Source of the DNA: Polytrichum commune | Lineage: Eukaryota > Streptophyta > Polytrichopsida > Polytrichales > Polytrichaceae | Assembly: GCA_950295325.1 (NCBI GenBank) | Contig: OX485807.1 | Coordinates: 42,004,440-42,068,439 of the forward strand | Direction of reading: 5' to 3' | Length of the DNA stretch: 64,000 nucleotides | In this document: positions 1-10,906 of the stretch, piece by piece | Position numbering within the stretch: the stretch's first letter is position 1 | How the letters are laid out: the number at the start of each line of letters is the position of its first letter | Position numbers and translations under genes: made by a program | The notes under the pieces: generated by a model | The model's database searches: none | What the model was told of the DNA's origin: nothing | What the model saw: only the letters and a program-made list of their open reading frames with translations

Positions 1-165
1 TGAGGTATATTCCACATATTCTATTAAAAGGATTGTTAATTATCTTGAAGTCTTGAATTTCAACCGGGTGTTTCTCAAATTCAACCGATTCATCTCTAAC
101 TAGCAGTTGAATCTCCCTGTTCATTGGAACATCTACTGTGCAGATTTGACTAGTTTTCAGTTTTG
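1..165. repeat. Dispersed repeat family A, truncated copy
   Basis: This stretch resembles 26400-26645 and 44830-45075. All three share a block reading 'cttgaa..tcaaccgg..tttctcaaa.tcaaccg.ttcat' followed by 'taactagcagttg'. It is cut by the window edge. No coding capacity is visible, so the element class is unknown. Confidence 0.6.
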
Positions 166-609
166 ATAAGGTGTCTGTTTACTGAAAGTGCTGGGCCGAT
201 TAATGGCATGATTCAGGGTTAACCCTTAAACGACAATGCAAGCCCCAGGGGCTTGGTATTATTTTGGGAGAATCTTGTTCAAAACTTCTACTCCATTGCA
301 CCAAATGGGGTTTTTAGAATGCCAAATCGAGCACCTTAGCAAGATCTATACTTCTTTAGAATAAAGCCTATGTAAATTAATTGGTTAATTATGCTTAAAA
401 TGAATTTAAAAATATATTTTGGGTGTGGTATCGGGAAAGCATATGTCCTTTAAGGGTTAAGTTAGGCCATTGCAAGAGACCTCAAGAAATCGCAGTGTTG
501 TGAAATGCTTGGCTTATTTCTTTGGGAAGACTCTGGTGATGCTTGGCATGAAGGAGATCCCCATAGCTTTTACAACATTCCAATATTTGATGCGCAATTC
601 GTCACTTTT

Positions 610-1121
610 GTGCCACTTTACACCTAGAGGCCGGGCCAATTCGTTGTGTAAGAGGTTTAAAATCCTCACTTGTGATTGGCCGAAAGGCTCAAATCGACCC
701 CAACCCCTTTACACCTAGAGGCTGCACCAATTTGGTGATATCAAAATTTTAATAATAAAAAAATGCATGGTATGACACGGCCCGAGCTCATTGAATTGGG
801 TGCACCCGAAATGGAAGGCCAATTCTCGGCCTCGGGGCCGATGTCAAATTTCAATAATTTTTTTAGCGAACCATATCCATTGGATTATGTGGAAATATGA
901 GCGGATCTATGCTAGATTATGCTAGATCCATTGGATTATGCTAGATTTATTGAATCAACCTAACTTCTTGGCCCTAAGGCCTTTACATATGGGGAAATTG
1001 GCCCCCATTATAATATTAGTATAGTGTGCAGTTGAGGCCGGCCTCCAACCCAAAAGGGGTTGAAATTTCATGTAATCGGCCTCAAGGGGAATTGGCCCGG
1101 CCTTTAGGTGTAAAGCGGCCC
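610..1121. mobile_element. MITE with 33-bp terminal inverted repeats (Harbinger-like family)
   Basis: The left end (610-642) and the reverse complement of the right end (1089-1121) match at 30 of 33 positions. Both carry the core CTTTACACCTA.AGGCCGGG. A second partial copy of the left end lies at about 711-735, so the element may be nested or rearranged. The interior has no open reading frame of note. The terminal core GGGCCGCTTTACACC resembles that of the elements at 8545, 32191 and 40822. No clean target-site duplication is seen here. Confidence 0.7.
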
Positions 1122-1124
1122 TAA

Positions 1125-3428
1125 ATGTGTTTTCCTCATGCTGCCTGTTTCGTGCTGCACCTTACGTTTCTGCTATATTGCACATTTACGATTCAAAAGA
1201 ATACTGAATTCTTCAGGCTTCAAAAAAACTCTTCACATTCATACGATTACACTTTCTCCATCTTGTTGGGAGGTGTGTAGAAAATTTCGGAGAACTTAGA
1301 CACTGAGTAGACCGTTTCGACCATAATTTGGGCCAGGGCATTTAGGGGTTAATAATAAGGGTGAACCCCCAGGACTGGATTCTTCATACCACATACGAAC
1401 TAACGTGAGTGTAGAAAGGGGTATTATTTGAGGTATTAGCAAACATAGTACAGTCCTATCTCTTTAATATTACACTCGATATTATGACAACCTCAATATA
1501 ATGACATGAGTTTTGTAAATCATACTTTCTAGTTAGAATTTACTTCTATAATACGATCGATTATGGCATTGTCAATATGACACTCCAAAATGTCATATTA
1601 TAGAAGTAGTAAATGCATATGGCAAGCCCACACAAGTGTAAGTACATAGGTTAATATGAAATTTATGTAACTTTTAGATATGGAATGTGGATAAAAGAAA
1701 ATTTTAATGGAAAATGGTGTTACAACATGGGAACTAAGGGAACTAGGTTCTCTCTCAAAACCAAATCAAGAGACTCATTAGCTTTTGTCTCTTTCGCAAC
1801 AATTTTTCACCTAAACCCTAAACTAAGGTGCACAATCTGCATTTTGAACTCAATATTTATCATATTGCTTTTGATTTGCATGTTGTTGATAAGCTATGGA
1901 CATTGCACTTCTTTTGGTGGTAGTTTTGTTCAATTCTGAGCTACATTGGCAAAATTATGATCGTTTGAAGGTTGGTTGAGTTTTGAAAGTTGATTTGAAG
2001 ACAACGATCTACTTTTGCACAGTGTGAGGTCAATTCCAATTTGATCGTTCTAATTGACGTATAATTGGAAAGCTATTGAATTAATGCATCATTTGCTGGT
2101 AGTTTTGCACAATTTTGAGTTGTTTTGACAGAGGTATGACAGTAGTGGGTGATTTTATTGTGAAGTGGTAACATCAATGAACTATGGATTCCTTCTTAAA
2201 GTCACTAGTAGAAAAACTATGCCAAAAAGAACCGCAGCCGAAATCAGCTATGGTTCTTTTGACCAACTTGATCTGCAGTTGCTAAACAACTACAAATTTT
2301 TCTTTTTCAGTTTGCGACTTGAATTTTAAAATTTTTGGGGCATGTAATATACCATTGGAAAGTTCAAAACATACACACATGGAAATGGTGATAAAATGCT
2401 TGTGTTTGAAAAAACACATGCAAATGTTTTCAAATTTTTGTTGAAAAACACAATTACATGTAGCATTAGGACACAACTAGTCGACACTAATCACAAAGTT
2501 TGTTTAGGGTTTACACATTCAATTAAGAAGTAATTTATGTCATTCTTCAAGTTCAAGTGGTACACCACTCAATATACAACATCTAGCTTTCTTTGCTCAA
2601 GTATATACCCACAAAATTATGGTCCAACGACCTCAAGTGCCATTGGTGATCCTCCAAGCTTATTAGTTTCAAATCTTTCCTAAGTTTCTCTTTAGCCAAC
2701 AAGCATCTAGCATAGCCTTGGCACTCACCAATAGGACTTTAGGTCAAATGCTACATCATTAGTGCTCTCACCACTAACTCTAGAACTAGCAAGTGGAGGC
2801 AATGGTTGGTCATAGTCATCGAGGGGGCAAGATCTTGGATTTCAACCTCCTTTGCTAAGCACTCTAGAGTTCGTCAGGAGTCATAAACAAAATATAGTTC
2901 AATCACATGCATGCGCTTTTTAGTTTCAAGGTCGGGTTTAGCTAGTGACAAAACATATACATCCAAAGAAACTCTATTGAGCCCCTCAAGCTTGCAGTTA
3001 ATCTTGCATCTACTCTTGACATCAAAGAATTGAGAGGGGCAATCTACTATATAAATACCTTCAAGTAGTGGTATATGGCAAGGCTAGTGGTTTAGATGGA
3101 ACACCATAAAGACATATGTTTCAATGATAATGAATGATATGCGTGAAATCTAGACAACCATTCTAGGTTCAATAGTTTATACAATTGGGAGAGCTATGTG
3201 ACCATTTAAAGAGGTTGAGACCCTTCACTTTGACGTTTTATAAATTTTGAAACTCAACTTCAATTATGAAGCTATTGCTAATAGGAGGAGACAATTTCCA
3301 ATCTGGTCCAACATACCAAATTGAATGTAGACTCGGAGGTTCCCATAATAGGGTTACACACCTTAGGTGATAGATCTTCCAATGACCATGTGAATTCATC
3401 CATCCACAAGGTGAAATTTGTAGTGAAC
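1125..3428. other. Gene-free AT-rich stretch
   Basis: Only short, unrelated open frames occur. A CACTA-transposon-like terminus (cactagtagaaaaac) sits near 2205 but I found no partner end. Imperfect inverted repeats around 1490-1610 suggest another decayed element. Confidence 0.5.
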
Positions 3429-3430
3429 TA

Positions 3431-3552
3431 CTCCCTCCGTCCCAAAATGATTGTCAAACCCCCCGGAGTTTTATACCCCCAAATGTTTTTCGAACAAACA
3501 TTTGGGGATATAAAACTCTGGGGATAGGACAATCATAGCCAAAATTGGGGAG
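3431..3552. mobile_element. Stowaway-like MITE (Tc1/mariner type)
   Basis: The left end is CTCCCTCCGTCCCAAAATGA, the classic Stowaway terminus of plants. The right end is its imperfect inverted partner, and both arms end in a matching GATTGTC/GACAATC. The element is flanked by TA on both sides (3429-3430 and 3553-3554), the usual mariner target duplication. The 122-bp body is almost fully palindromic, with arms meeting near 3487. Confidence 0.85.
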
Positions 3553-3554
3553 TA

Positions 3555-5460
3555 TATTATAGCCAAAATTCAATTTGACCCCAGAAATACTATAAGAGAT
3601 TCCAAACAAAGTTGCCAGGATCCACATGACATGCATTAACTATAACATATTATAAGATGTAGGTATTTATTGAAGCCACTTCAACTACAATGGATGAGGT
3701 TACATGATTGGGACAAAAGTCGAGTTCAATGCACGCTATGAATGTACAATTTCAATGATAATATAAAAGGAACCCAATGGGTATCAAAATTTGTGATTAC
3801 CTTGTGTATACCCAAGTCATGTTGTGGGGTAAACTTAAAACTGTGGCATATGCATCCTAATACCATATGACAATATATGCCAATACCACATGCTGCATAT
3901 TAATCAAACAATGGCTCTATCTTGTAGAAGTTATCAAGGTTTTCCTCAAGTAGTCATCACCCACTAATATTCGTTTAGTTGATGCATGCGAGGAGTTTAT
4001 ATAGTCAATATTCTCATGACATTCATCTCTTGCTCAAATCTTACTTGGATGAAGCAACTTCAAACAGCATTCTTGTATGGCTCCTCAATTTCAAGGAGGT
4101 TACCTTCCTAGGATATTGCCCAACTATATGAGTGCGAGGTGTGTATACACAAGTCATCTCGAAAAGATTTTTACAGTTTTCACAACCTGCTTGAATTTGT
4201 TGAAGGTAGTAATACCCATTCAACATTTCAGATTGCCTGTAAAATTTAGTTGAAATGATGATCTTTAAAACAAATCAAACTGTCCAAATTGAAAAGTCAG
4301 TTTAGCTGTGTTGTTTGCCAATACCACAATCAACCTCTATTTATTCACCTATATTTCCAATATTAGTGGATTTCTCTTGCCAATATTTCATAAATATGTT
4401 TTGAAAGGAAGATTCCATACTGATGCCTCTACAGGCCAGCAAAAATAAATATACGTAGGCCCTCAATTCCTACTCCTTCCCTTTCTTCCTACTTTATGCA
4501 TCCTTTATATCTTCCCTCTCCCTCATAGGTAAACATTATGCTCATTGAAGCTCCACATAGTAAGTTCCTAGATTATGATTGTGTGTTCCTAGGGAAAAAA
4601 AGAGGTATGCAAGAGACGACAAACATCCAAAGAAAAATAACGACATATTCCTATACAGCTGAAAAAATCAACATCTGAGTAAACCACATGACATTCTTTT
4701 TGTAAAAATAGAAGAGATCACCAACATGGATAACATGTGGGTCACACAACCTTCTGCAAAATGTGTGATCCTTCAAACTCTTTCTTAGCTGCAAATACCA
4801 TTTGTCAACTACTTGTTGAGGTCAAATTCCATTCTTGCAGGTCTTCTGTAGGCATCCTCGGAAGCATTGACATGGATATTCTTCAATCTCAAGGATTTCT
4901 CTGGCCTTGCGCTCAATGATGTAGGGTCTGCTTTACCATACATGGTTATGCAGCATACCATCCTGCTTCACCACCCAATGATCAGAACATCACGAGAGAA
5001 AAAAGTGCATGACAAGGTTCAATCCATACCGCACAGGACCAGAAAATGCACCATTCGCAGATCCTATGCAACCAAGTTGCAATCCCTTCTGATATTGTTG
5101 GCTATTACTAATTCAAAAAACTGCAAAATTCTGCAAATTCTTTCCCTACAGTAGAGTGCTTCATGCTTCAGGTTTTAGTAAATAGCGTTATTCTTTATGT
5201 ACTTTCCATGCACCAGTCTTTCATTGCTTGAAACCCACTCAAATCCCACGTGGAACTTATAGTTGGGAATCTAAAAGGACAATCCAGGGAGCACCTTACA
5301 GCATCCATTTTGATGAATGAGAACAAGGCTCACCTGCAAATTCACACTGGAGAAATGATGCAAAGCAGAAGTGCTTGGACTCTGATCCTGCCATCTGCAC
5401 TCAATTACATCGCTGCCCTAAAGTTGAACTTTGACAAACACAAGCATATCCAGCTCATTA
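3555..5460. other. Gene-free stretch downstream of the PPR gene
   Basis: No plausible coding exons or RNA genes are visible on either strand. The sequence just below 5484 does not continue the PPR reading frame, so it either follows a truncation point or is intron or 3' UTR. Confidence 0.5.
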
Positions 5461-7101
5461 TCATCCTGCACAACTGATTGCCACTTCCTGTGCATCATTG
5501 TGCCGTTCACATTTTGTGTACATATCAAATAGAGCATTCTTTAGAGCCATGTCTGCCTCAAGTCCAGCTTCAGCGATCCTGGCGTGTATTCGTTTGCCTT
5601 CTGTAAGAGATCCTACATTGGCACATGCCCGCAGCAAACTAATAAAGGTGATGGAATTTGGCGATACTCCTTCTCTTTCCATGTCCAAAAACACGTCGAG
5701 AGCTTCGATATGGTTCCCATGCTGGACACAGCCGCTGATTAGTGCAGTATATGACACCACATCCTTCACACGCATGCTTTTCAGATATTGACGCGCATCC
5801 TTCAATTTCCCACACTTGGCGTACATGTCAATAAGGGTATTTTCTGTAATCAAATCTATTGCAATGCCTTTTCTGATCATTAGCTCAAGAACTTGCTGTC
5901 CTTTGTCATAGTGTCCCACACTGGCACAAATATTGAGAATCAATGTATACAAAAGCTTATCTGCTACAATGCCTTCTTGGAGCATCTTCTCGTACAATTT
6001 GAGAGCTTTTTCAGGTTCACCATTCTGAGAGTATGCAGCAATCAAGGACGTCCATGAAACTATGTTCCGCTTGGGTAACTTATCAAAGACTTGAAGTGCA
6101 TCATCAACACTACCGCACTTGGAATACATGTTGACAAGAGCAGTCCCAACCCGAACATCGAGCTCATACCCAGCTTCAATAATGTCAGAATGCAACTGCT
6201 TCCCCTGCGCCAACGACGCACAAGCATTGAGAATGCCAACATATGTCACCTTGTCTGGTTTCAGGCCTTCTAGAAGCATCTCTTCAAAGAATTTGAACGC
6301 CTCTTTAGAATACCCATTTTGAGCAGCCCCAGCTATCATGACATTCCACGAAACCACATCCCGGTCCACAATTTGCTTGAACACTTGGTACGCCTCTCGT
6401 ATGTTCCCACATTTTGCATACATGTCAACGAGTGTGTTGGCAAGAATCGTATCTGGATGCACTCCGGCTTCAATCATAGCACCATGCACCTTTTTCCCTT
6501 TCTCTAAATCCCTTAAGCTCACGCAGGCGGTGAGGACAGTAGTGAATGTGATTCGGTCCAGTGGCACACCTTTCTTCCGCATCTGCTCATAAATTTCATA
6601 TGCCTCTTCTGGATGCCCGAGTTTCGCATATCCAGACAACATAATCGTCCATGTGAACATGTCGCGCTCCCTCATTTTGTTGAATACTTGACGCGCATCC
6701 TCGAGGCTACCGCATTTCATGTACATGTTCAGAAGGGCATTTAGTACAAAAGTGCTCGGTTTAAATCGACTCTTGACAATGTGGCTGTGCACATGCTTCC
6801 CTTCAGCGAGATCTCTTATGTTGGTACATCTCCTAAGCAAGCAGACATAGACATAGGATCCGGGGTCGATGCCTCGTTGCTCTAGAATGTGAAGGACATT
6901 CTTCGGCTGCCCATTCAGACAGAGCTTCCTCACATCTTCATCACTGCCTATACCAACTCGGCCATCTTCTTCTACCGACCTTTTTGGAGGAGGAAACACA
7001 GGTGTGTACACCATATCCTTATCTGTCCAATCTACAGACGGCATGTTGATCTGCTCGTCCCTGCCACCACAATCCGAAATCAATTTCAAAGAGCCCTCCA
7101 T
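5461..7101 (-). CDS. PLS-type pentatricopeptide repeat protein, C-terminally short
   Basis: PPR proteins bind organellar RNA in a sequence-specific way, for editing, splicing or stability. The 546-residue frame has no intron. It shows about 14 motifs in the order L-S-P-L-S-P, with typical S-motif cores such as NALLNMYMKCGSLEDARQVF and NTLVDMYAKCGNIREAYQVF and P-motif cores such as SWNVMIAGAAQNGYSKEAF. The start is the first ATG after an upstream stop. The N-terminus (MEGSLKLISDCGG...) is acidic and unlike a typical organelle presequence. The last S motif breaks off at NDAQEV and is followed by six unrelated residues and a stop, so no E, E+ or DYW domain is present. Either the gene is truncated or a further exon was missed. 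It lies 81 bp downstream of the PDF-motif gene on the same strand. Confidence 0.9.
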   Translation of the reverse strand: MEGSLKLISDCGGRDEQINMPSVDWTDKDMVYTPVFPPPKRSVEEDGRVGIGSDEDVRKLCLNGQPKNVLHILEQRGIDPGSYVYVCLLRRCTNIRDLAEGKHVHSHIVKSRFKPSTFVLNALLNMYMKCGSLEDARQVFNKMRERDMFTWTIMLSGYAKLGHPEEAYEIYEQMRKKGVPLDRITFTTVLTACVSLRDLEKGKKVHGAMIEAGVHPDTILANTLVDMYAKCGNIREAYQVFKQIVDRDVVSWNVMIAGAAQNGYSKEAFKFFEEMLLEGLKPDKVTYVGILNACASLAQGKQLHSDIIEAGYELDVRVGTALVNMYSKCGSVDDALQVFDKLPKRNIVSWTSLIAAYSQNGEPEKALKLYEKMLQEGIVADKLLYTLILNICASVGHYDKGQQVLELMIRKGIAIDLITENTLIDMYAKCGKLKDARQYLKSMRVKDVVSYTALISGCVQHGNHIEALDVFLDMEREGVSPNSITFISLLRACANVGSLTEGKRIHARIAEAGLEADMALKNALFDMYTKCERHNDAQEVAISCAG

Positions 7102-7182
7102 TCACTTCTTATGAAAGTGAAAATAAGTCATTCCAAATAATAGCAACACAATAAGTAGGCATTTCCATTCAAGGACGAAGGG

Positions 7183-8299
7183 TTACATCAATACACGTGC
7201 TGCTGATTCGCGCAAATCCACCTCACTGAGCTGATGCTCATTATTGTTGGCTCGTCTGTTTCGTTTATTGGGAAACACTTGAGCTGGAAAAATGGCACAT
7301 ATCTCCCTTTTCACCCAGAATGGGGTAAGTGGGCTATCCATCCAAAGCGCCTCTTTAGTTTTCTTATGTATCCAGTCTGGCTGCTTTGAGTTGATCTGCA
7401 GCAAAAAATCAGCTGTGTAAAAGTTTCTGGATAGGTACTCAATGAAAATTAAGAGACCCATCTCATGAAGAAATAATAATTCACCTACCGTATATATGGA
7501 TCAACAAAGATGTCAATTAGTGCATTCTTTCCCCTGGATAAATAAGAATCTTGAGATTGTCCTTAACAAGTTTTAAAGGTAAAGGCCTCCACAGATAGAG
7601 GCATCATAAACCTCTGAATTCATATATCAAGACTAGTGCCACATTGATTCAAATAAATCATACTATAAACATAGGATTGCAAATTGACTCATTGTTCCTA
7701 TATTTTATAGTAGCAAGTGAAAAAGGTTGATTTATGAATTTATACAATGTTGAGTGAATCATAAGCTTAATGTTGAGATATTAAACCCTGAAGAGTATGT
7801 ATCAACACTGACTTAAGATGAAACGCTGGTCACTTGCAATTTAAGATGAGGCACAATATAAGAATACTTTCAGGCAATTCTAAAACAAAGTTCAAAGGCA
7901 CAGAATGTGGCACCTTCTGTGTCCTAACATCCGACCATTGAGAAGGATCTTCAAAGAATTGTCTCCAGAGAGCCTCAATGTCGACAGGTTTCACTGCACG
8001 CAAGAGCCAACCAAAACCAAAATCTAAGCTCCCAGACACCAAGAAGCTCAGACCATCTCAGACCATCAATACACTTGAGAATCCACATCCCCCTTCTCCG
8101 AAGGAATGTATCAAAACGCACCAGTTTTTTTAGACGGAGGAGTCGGCGATGGCCTGGCCGAGGGCGGAATCCACTCGCGTACCGTCGGTTTAGGAAGCTC
8201 GCCAATCTGTATTCCACCAAGACCTAAAACAGTATGGCTCCTCACAAAAAGTGAGAAGAGGTTGAATGCTCGCTGCTCATGGCGCCTCCCCAACGCCAT
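7183..8299 (-). CDS. PDF-motif protein related to organellar ssDNA-binding (OSB) proteins, without OB-fold
   Basis: Three exons join in frame: 8299-8122, 7993-7914 and 7395-7183 (156 residues). The N-terminus MALGRRHEQRAFNLFSLFVR is basic and hydroxylated, as in a mitochondrial or plastid presequence. Residues 61 to about 120 form one PDF motif as found at the C-terminus of plant OSB proteins: ALWRQFFEDPSQWSDVR, then PDWIHKKTKEALW, then TPFWVK. OSB proteins bind single-stranded organellar DNA and suppress illegitimate recombination. Here the central OB-fold of that family is missing, because the presequence exon is spliced directly to the motif exon. Splice sites are CTG/gtgcgt, gcgtgcag, AAG/gtgcca and gctgcag. 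The family assignment rests on remembered motif consensus. A different role in organelle DNA or RNA binding is possible. Confidence 0.78.
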
Positions 8300-8544
8300 C
8301 GCGTCACGTCCCTTTACACTTCAACGCATTGCTACACACCCTAATCCGCTTGAATTCTGAACATTTGTGAGAGAATCCGTATCACCCTCGCAAGCTGGAA
8401 GTCACTTAAGTTAGTCCGATTGCAAAAGCATTTGATGCATTCGTGATGCCCTAGGGTTTCGGATTTCGTGATTCCGAAGACAAGCAAGCAATTCTTAAAC
8501 CCTGAGTAAACCCTAGTGTTGGGCTTTCAGGGTTCAAACCCTGA

Positions 8545-9032
8545 GGGCCACTTCACACACGAGCCAAGAGCCGTGACCATGAAATTGTGAGAGCCCAAAA
8601 GAAAGTGTCCGAAGGCCGTCCAAACACACCTCCATGTAGTGTGGTTACGGACCCTCAAATGTAGCGTGAAGTCATTTGTGATCGGGCCCTCAACCAAACG
8701 CTATTTAAATGAATTTCTAGTCATGCGGGTCTTCACAAATGATAAAATAAAATAAATCAACGGTGATGAGCATTCATAGTGTCATGGTCTCCCGGTTTTG
8801 TGTTAGGCTTATCTCCAAGAGGTGGTATTTGAAAATAATTCAAGTGATCATGAAACATGTTCCATTCGATGTCATGTAGGAATCCACCTTTACATCCATC
8901 TTGCATTCACATACTATGTTGGTCCCTCAAGCGTAGTGTAAATCGAACTTGGGCTGGCTCTGCCGTTTCCACCAATGAGAGTGCTTGAAGTGTAATGGTC
9001 ATGGGCTCTCAGTCTCATATGTGAAGTGGCCC
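8545..9032. mobile_element. Harbinger-like MITE, TSD TGA
   Basis: The element begins GGGCCACTTCACACACGAGC and ends in the inverted counterpart ATGTGAAGTGGCCC. Both ends carry a subterminal GAGCC.(T/A)GACCAT block. It is flanked by TGA on both sides (8542-8544 and 9033-9035). The length is 488 bp, with no coding capacity. It lies just upstream of the PDF-motif gene. Confidence 0.8.
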
Positions 9033-9035
9033 TGA

Positions 9036-10099
9036 GGGCAAGGCCACTCACCACCCCTTCCTAGTAAGACAAACTAGAAAACCAATTTTTAATAGTCCGT
9101 CACCACTTTGTATGTATGATAATTTGGGTGATTTTTGTGTTGATTTTCATAAACTCAAGGTCTAGGACTAAACCCATTACTTCATATGCTTAAGTTACGA
9201 ATAACTCTAGGTATTGTGTGGGAAACAACAAACAAGAAGCTAAAAATGATGGGAGAAAGGGAGGGAAGTCCCCACACAACTCCTTCCCCCCCACCCAAAT
9301 ATCCAGAATCTTCCCCACCTATGCCGACAAGCCAAAAAATCTTTTGCTGACTCACCACCCCGGCCCCACCACGGACCCCTCTCTAATAGTCTCCATTATC
9401 CACCCAGATTTTGTATTTTTATACATATTTTTTCGTCCACGGGCAGCCGATTTAGCGCCCACACATTCATCTTACGTAGCTACACTAAATAGGTAGATAT
9501 TTAGTGTTTGATTATATTTAATGTTGTTATCACCTTACCCTGCTCAACACTAATTTTTAATTTTGTAATAATTAGTGTTAGCAGGATATGCTACAATTCT
9601 CCTTTTATCCTTGGTTTTTAATGTTACTTATTTTCATATATATATATATATATATTATTTATTTATTTATGGACTCTACACAAATCTTTCATGGTTTGCA
9701 ATTCATCACCACTATCCAACCTATGCAATGACATTGCTACTGTCTTTTAAACTGGCACAATAACCCTAAAGCGGGTATCTTCTTTCTTAAAATAAGGGCC
9801 CAACCTCTCATACAAAAATCCGAATGTAATATATTTTATTGGAGTTCGCTTTCTGAACTCTTTCTCTGTCCACGAACCCAACAACAAACGGTCTATAAAT
9901 CCGTACATCCATTTTTTACTCCATATGTTCCTCTCTCAATGCCCCTATACTCTCATAAACCAAGCTCAAAATTACAAACTTCTCCCATTCTCCTTGCAAA
10001 AACAATGCTTGAATGTTCACAACGTAACGTGCTTCACAAGCATGTACAAAATATATGTATAATCCTAAGAGCAAAATAATTCTCAACCTCCTCTCCTCC
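9036..10099. other. Gene-free stretch
   Basis: No supported gene. A short TA microsatellite lies at about 9640-9654. The left boundary of the partial MITE that follows could not be placed. Confidence 0.5.
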
Positions 10100-10418
10100 A
10101 TTTGCAACCATGCTTGCTGAAATTCAAAGTGAAAGCAACCGAAAACAAAAAAAGAAGATAAAAGAAGTAAAGAGAAGTGAAACCAAGAGAAGACAAGAGA
10201 ATGGATAAACTTGAATTTTTCCCAAAACTGTCCTTTTTGGATATGTATCAAAAAATCTGGCACATTCACTTTTTGGTGCATGGGCATTCCTCTTGATCCA
10301 CATTCGGTTTACCCCGAGTGTGAGGGGCCCAACAGCTTTGTAAATTGATTTGTAAAGAAATGGAACCATGGAAATGGGAAGATGGTCCGACTTCATGGTC
10401 CGTGGCGTAAAGCGGCCC
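10100..10418 (-). mobile_element. Partial copy of the 40822-41392 MITE, inverted
   Basis: Read on the minus strand this matches about 320 bp of the element at 40822: the terminus GGGCCGCTTTACGCCACGGA, then GGGCCCCTCAC, then AAAAAGTGAATGTGC. The right edge is followed by TTA (10419-10421). The opposite terminus was not found, so the copy is probably truncated. Confidence 0.7.
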
Positions 10419-10458
10419 TTAAGATGCGTTTTGGGTGTGCGCCGTGTTGGTGGGGGTG

Positions 10459-10775
10459 TTGAGGGATTCGAGTTTTAAGTTAAGATGGTGGGAGTGTTGA
10501 GGGTTTCGAGGTTTAAGTTAAGATGGTGGGAGTTTGATAAGTAGGTGGAGGTGGTGGGGATAGTGTTTGTGTTTGGAAAGTGGTGTTGTGCGGAACCATC
10601 TGCTAGTGTTTTTGCAACTTTCTTGATCCGTCGACATAACCCTGCGAGGAATATTCGCGCATTGAGATTGGTTCTTTGCAAGCATAGAGCGTGGAATTTG
10701 TGAGCTTTGTGATCGATTCTTTGCAAACGTCAGTAAGTATAGAGTGTGGGATTTGTGAGCTTTGTGATCGGTTCA
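10459..10775 (+). repeat. Short tandem duplications upstream of the CBP1-like gene
   Basis: Two direct repeat pairs are visible. One is a unit of about 38 bp around 10460-10530 containing 'tttaagttaagatggtggga' twice. The other is a unit of about 36 bp at 10684-10719 and 10738-10773 containing 'tttgtgagctttgtgatcg' twice. They lie in the presumed promoter or 5' UTR. Confidence 0.75.
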
Positions 10776-10791
10776 AGGTGGAAGTGTGTAG

Positions 10792-10861
10792 TTTTGTGTG
10801 TGTGTGTGTGGGGGGGGGAACGAGGCAAATTGAGCGTGCTGGGTTTTGGGAAGGCGAGAGC

Positions 10862-10902
<41 letters not shown>

Positions 10903-10906
10903 AGAG
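10792..10906 (+). repeat. GT, poly-G and GA microsatellites in the 5' UTR
   Basis: A GT tract at about 10794-10809 runs into a run of G. A GA tract of about 16 units (10868-10899) ends a few bases before the ATG at 10907. GA tracts next to the start are common in plant 5' UTRs. Slippage here could vary leader length. Confidence 0.85.
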
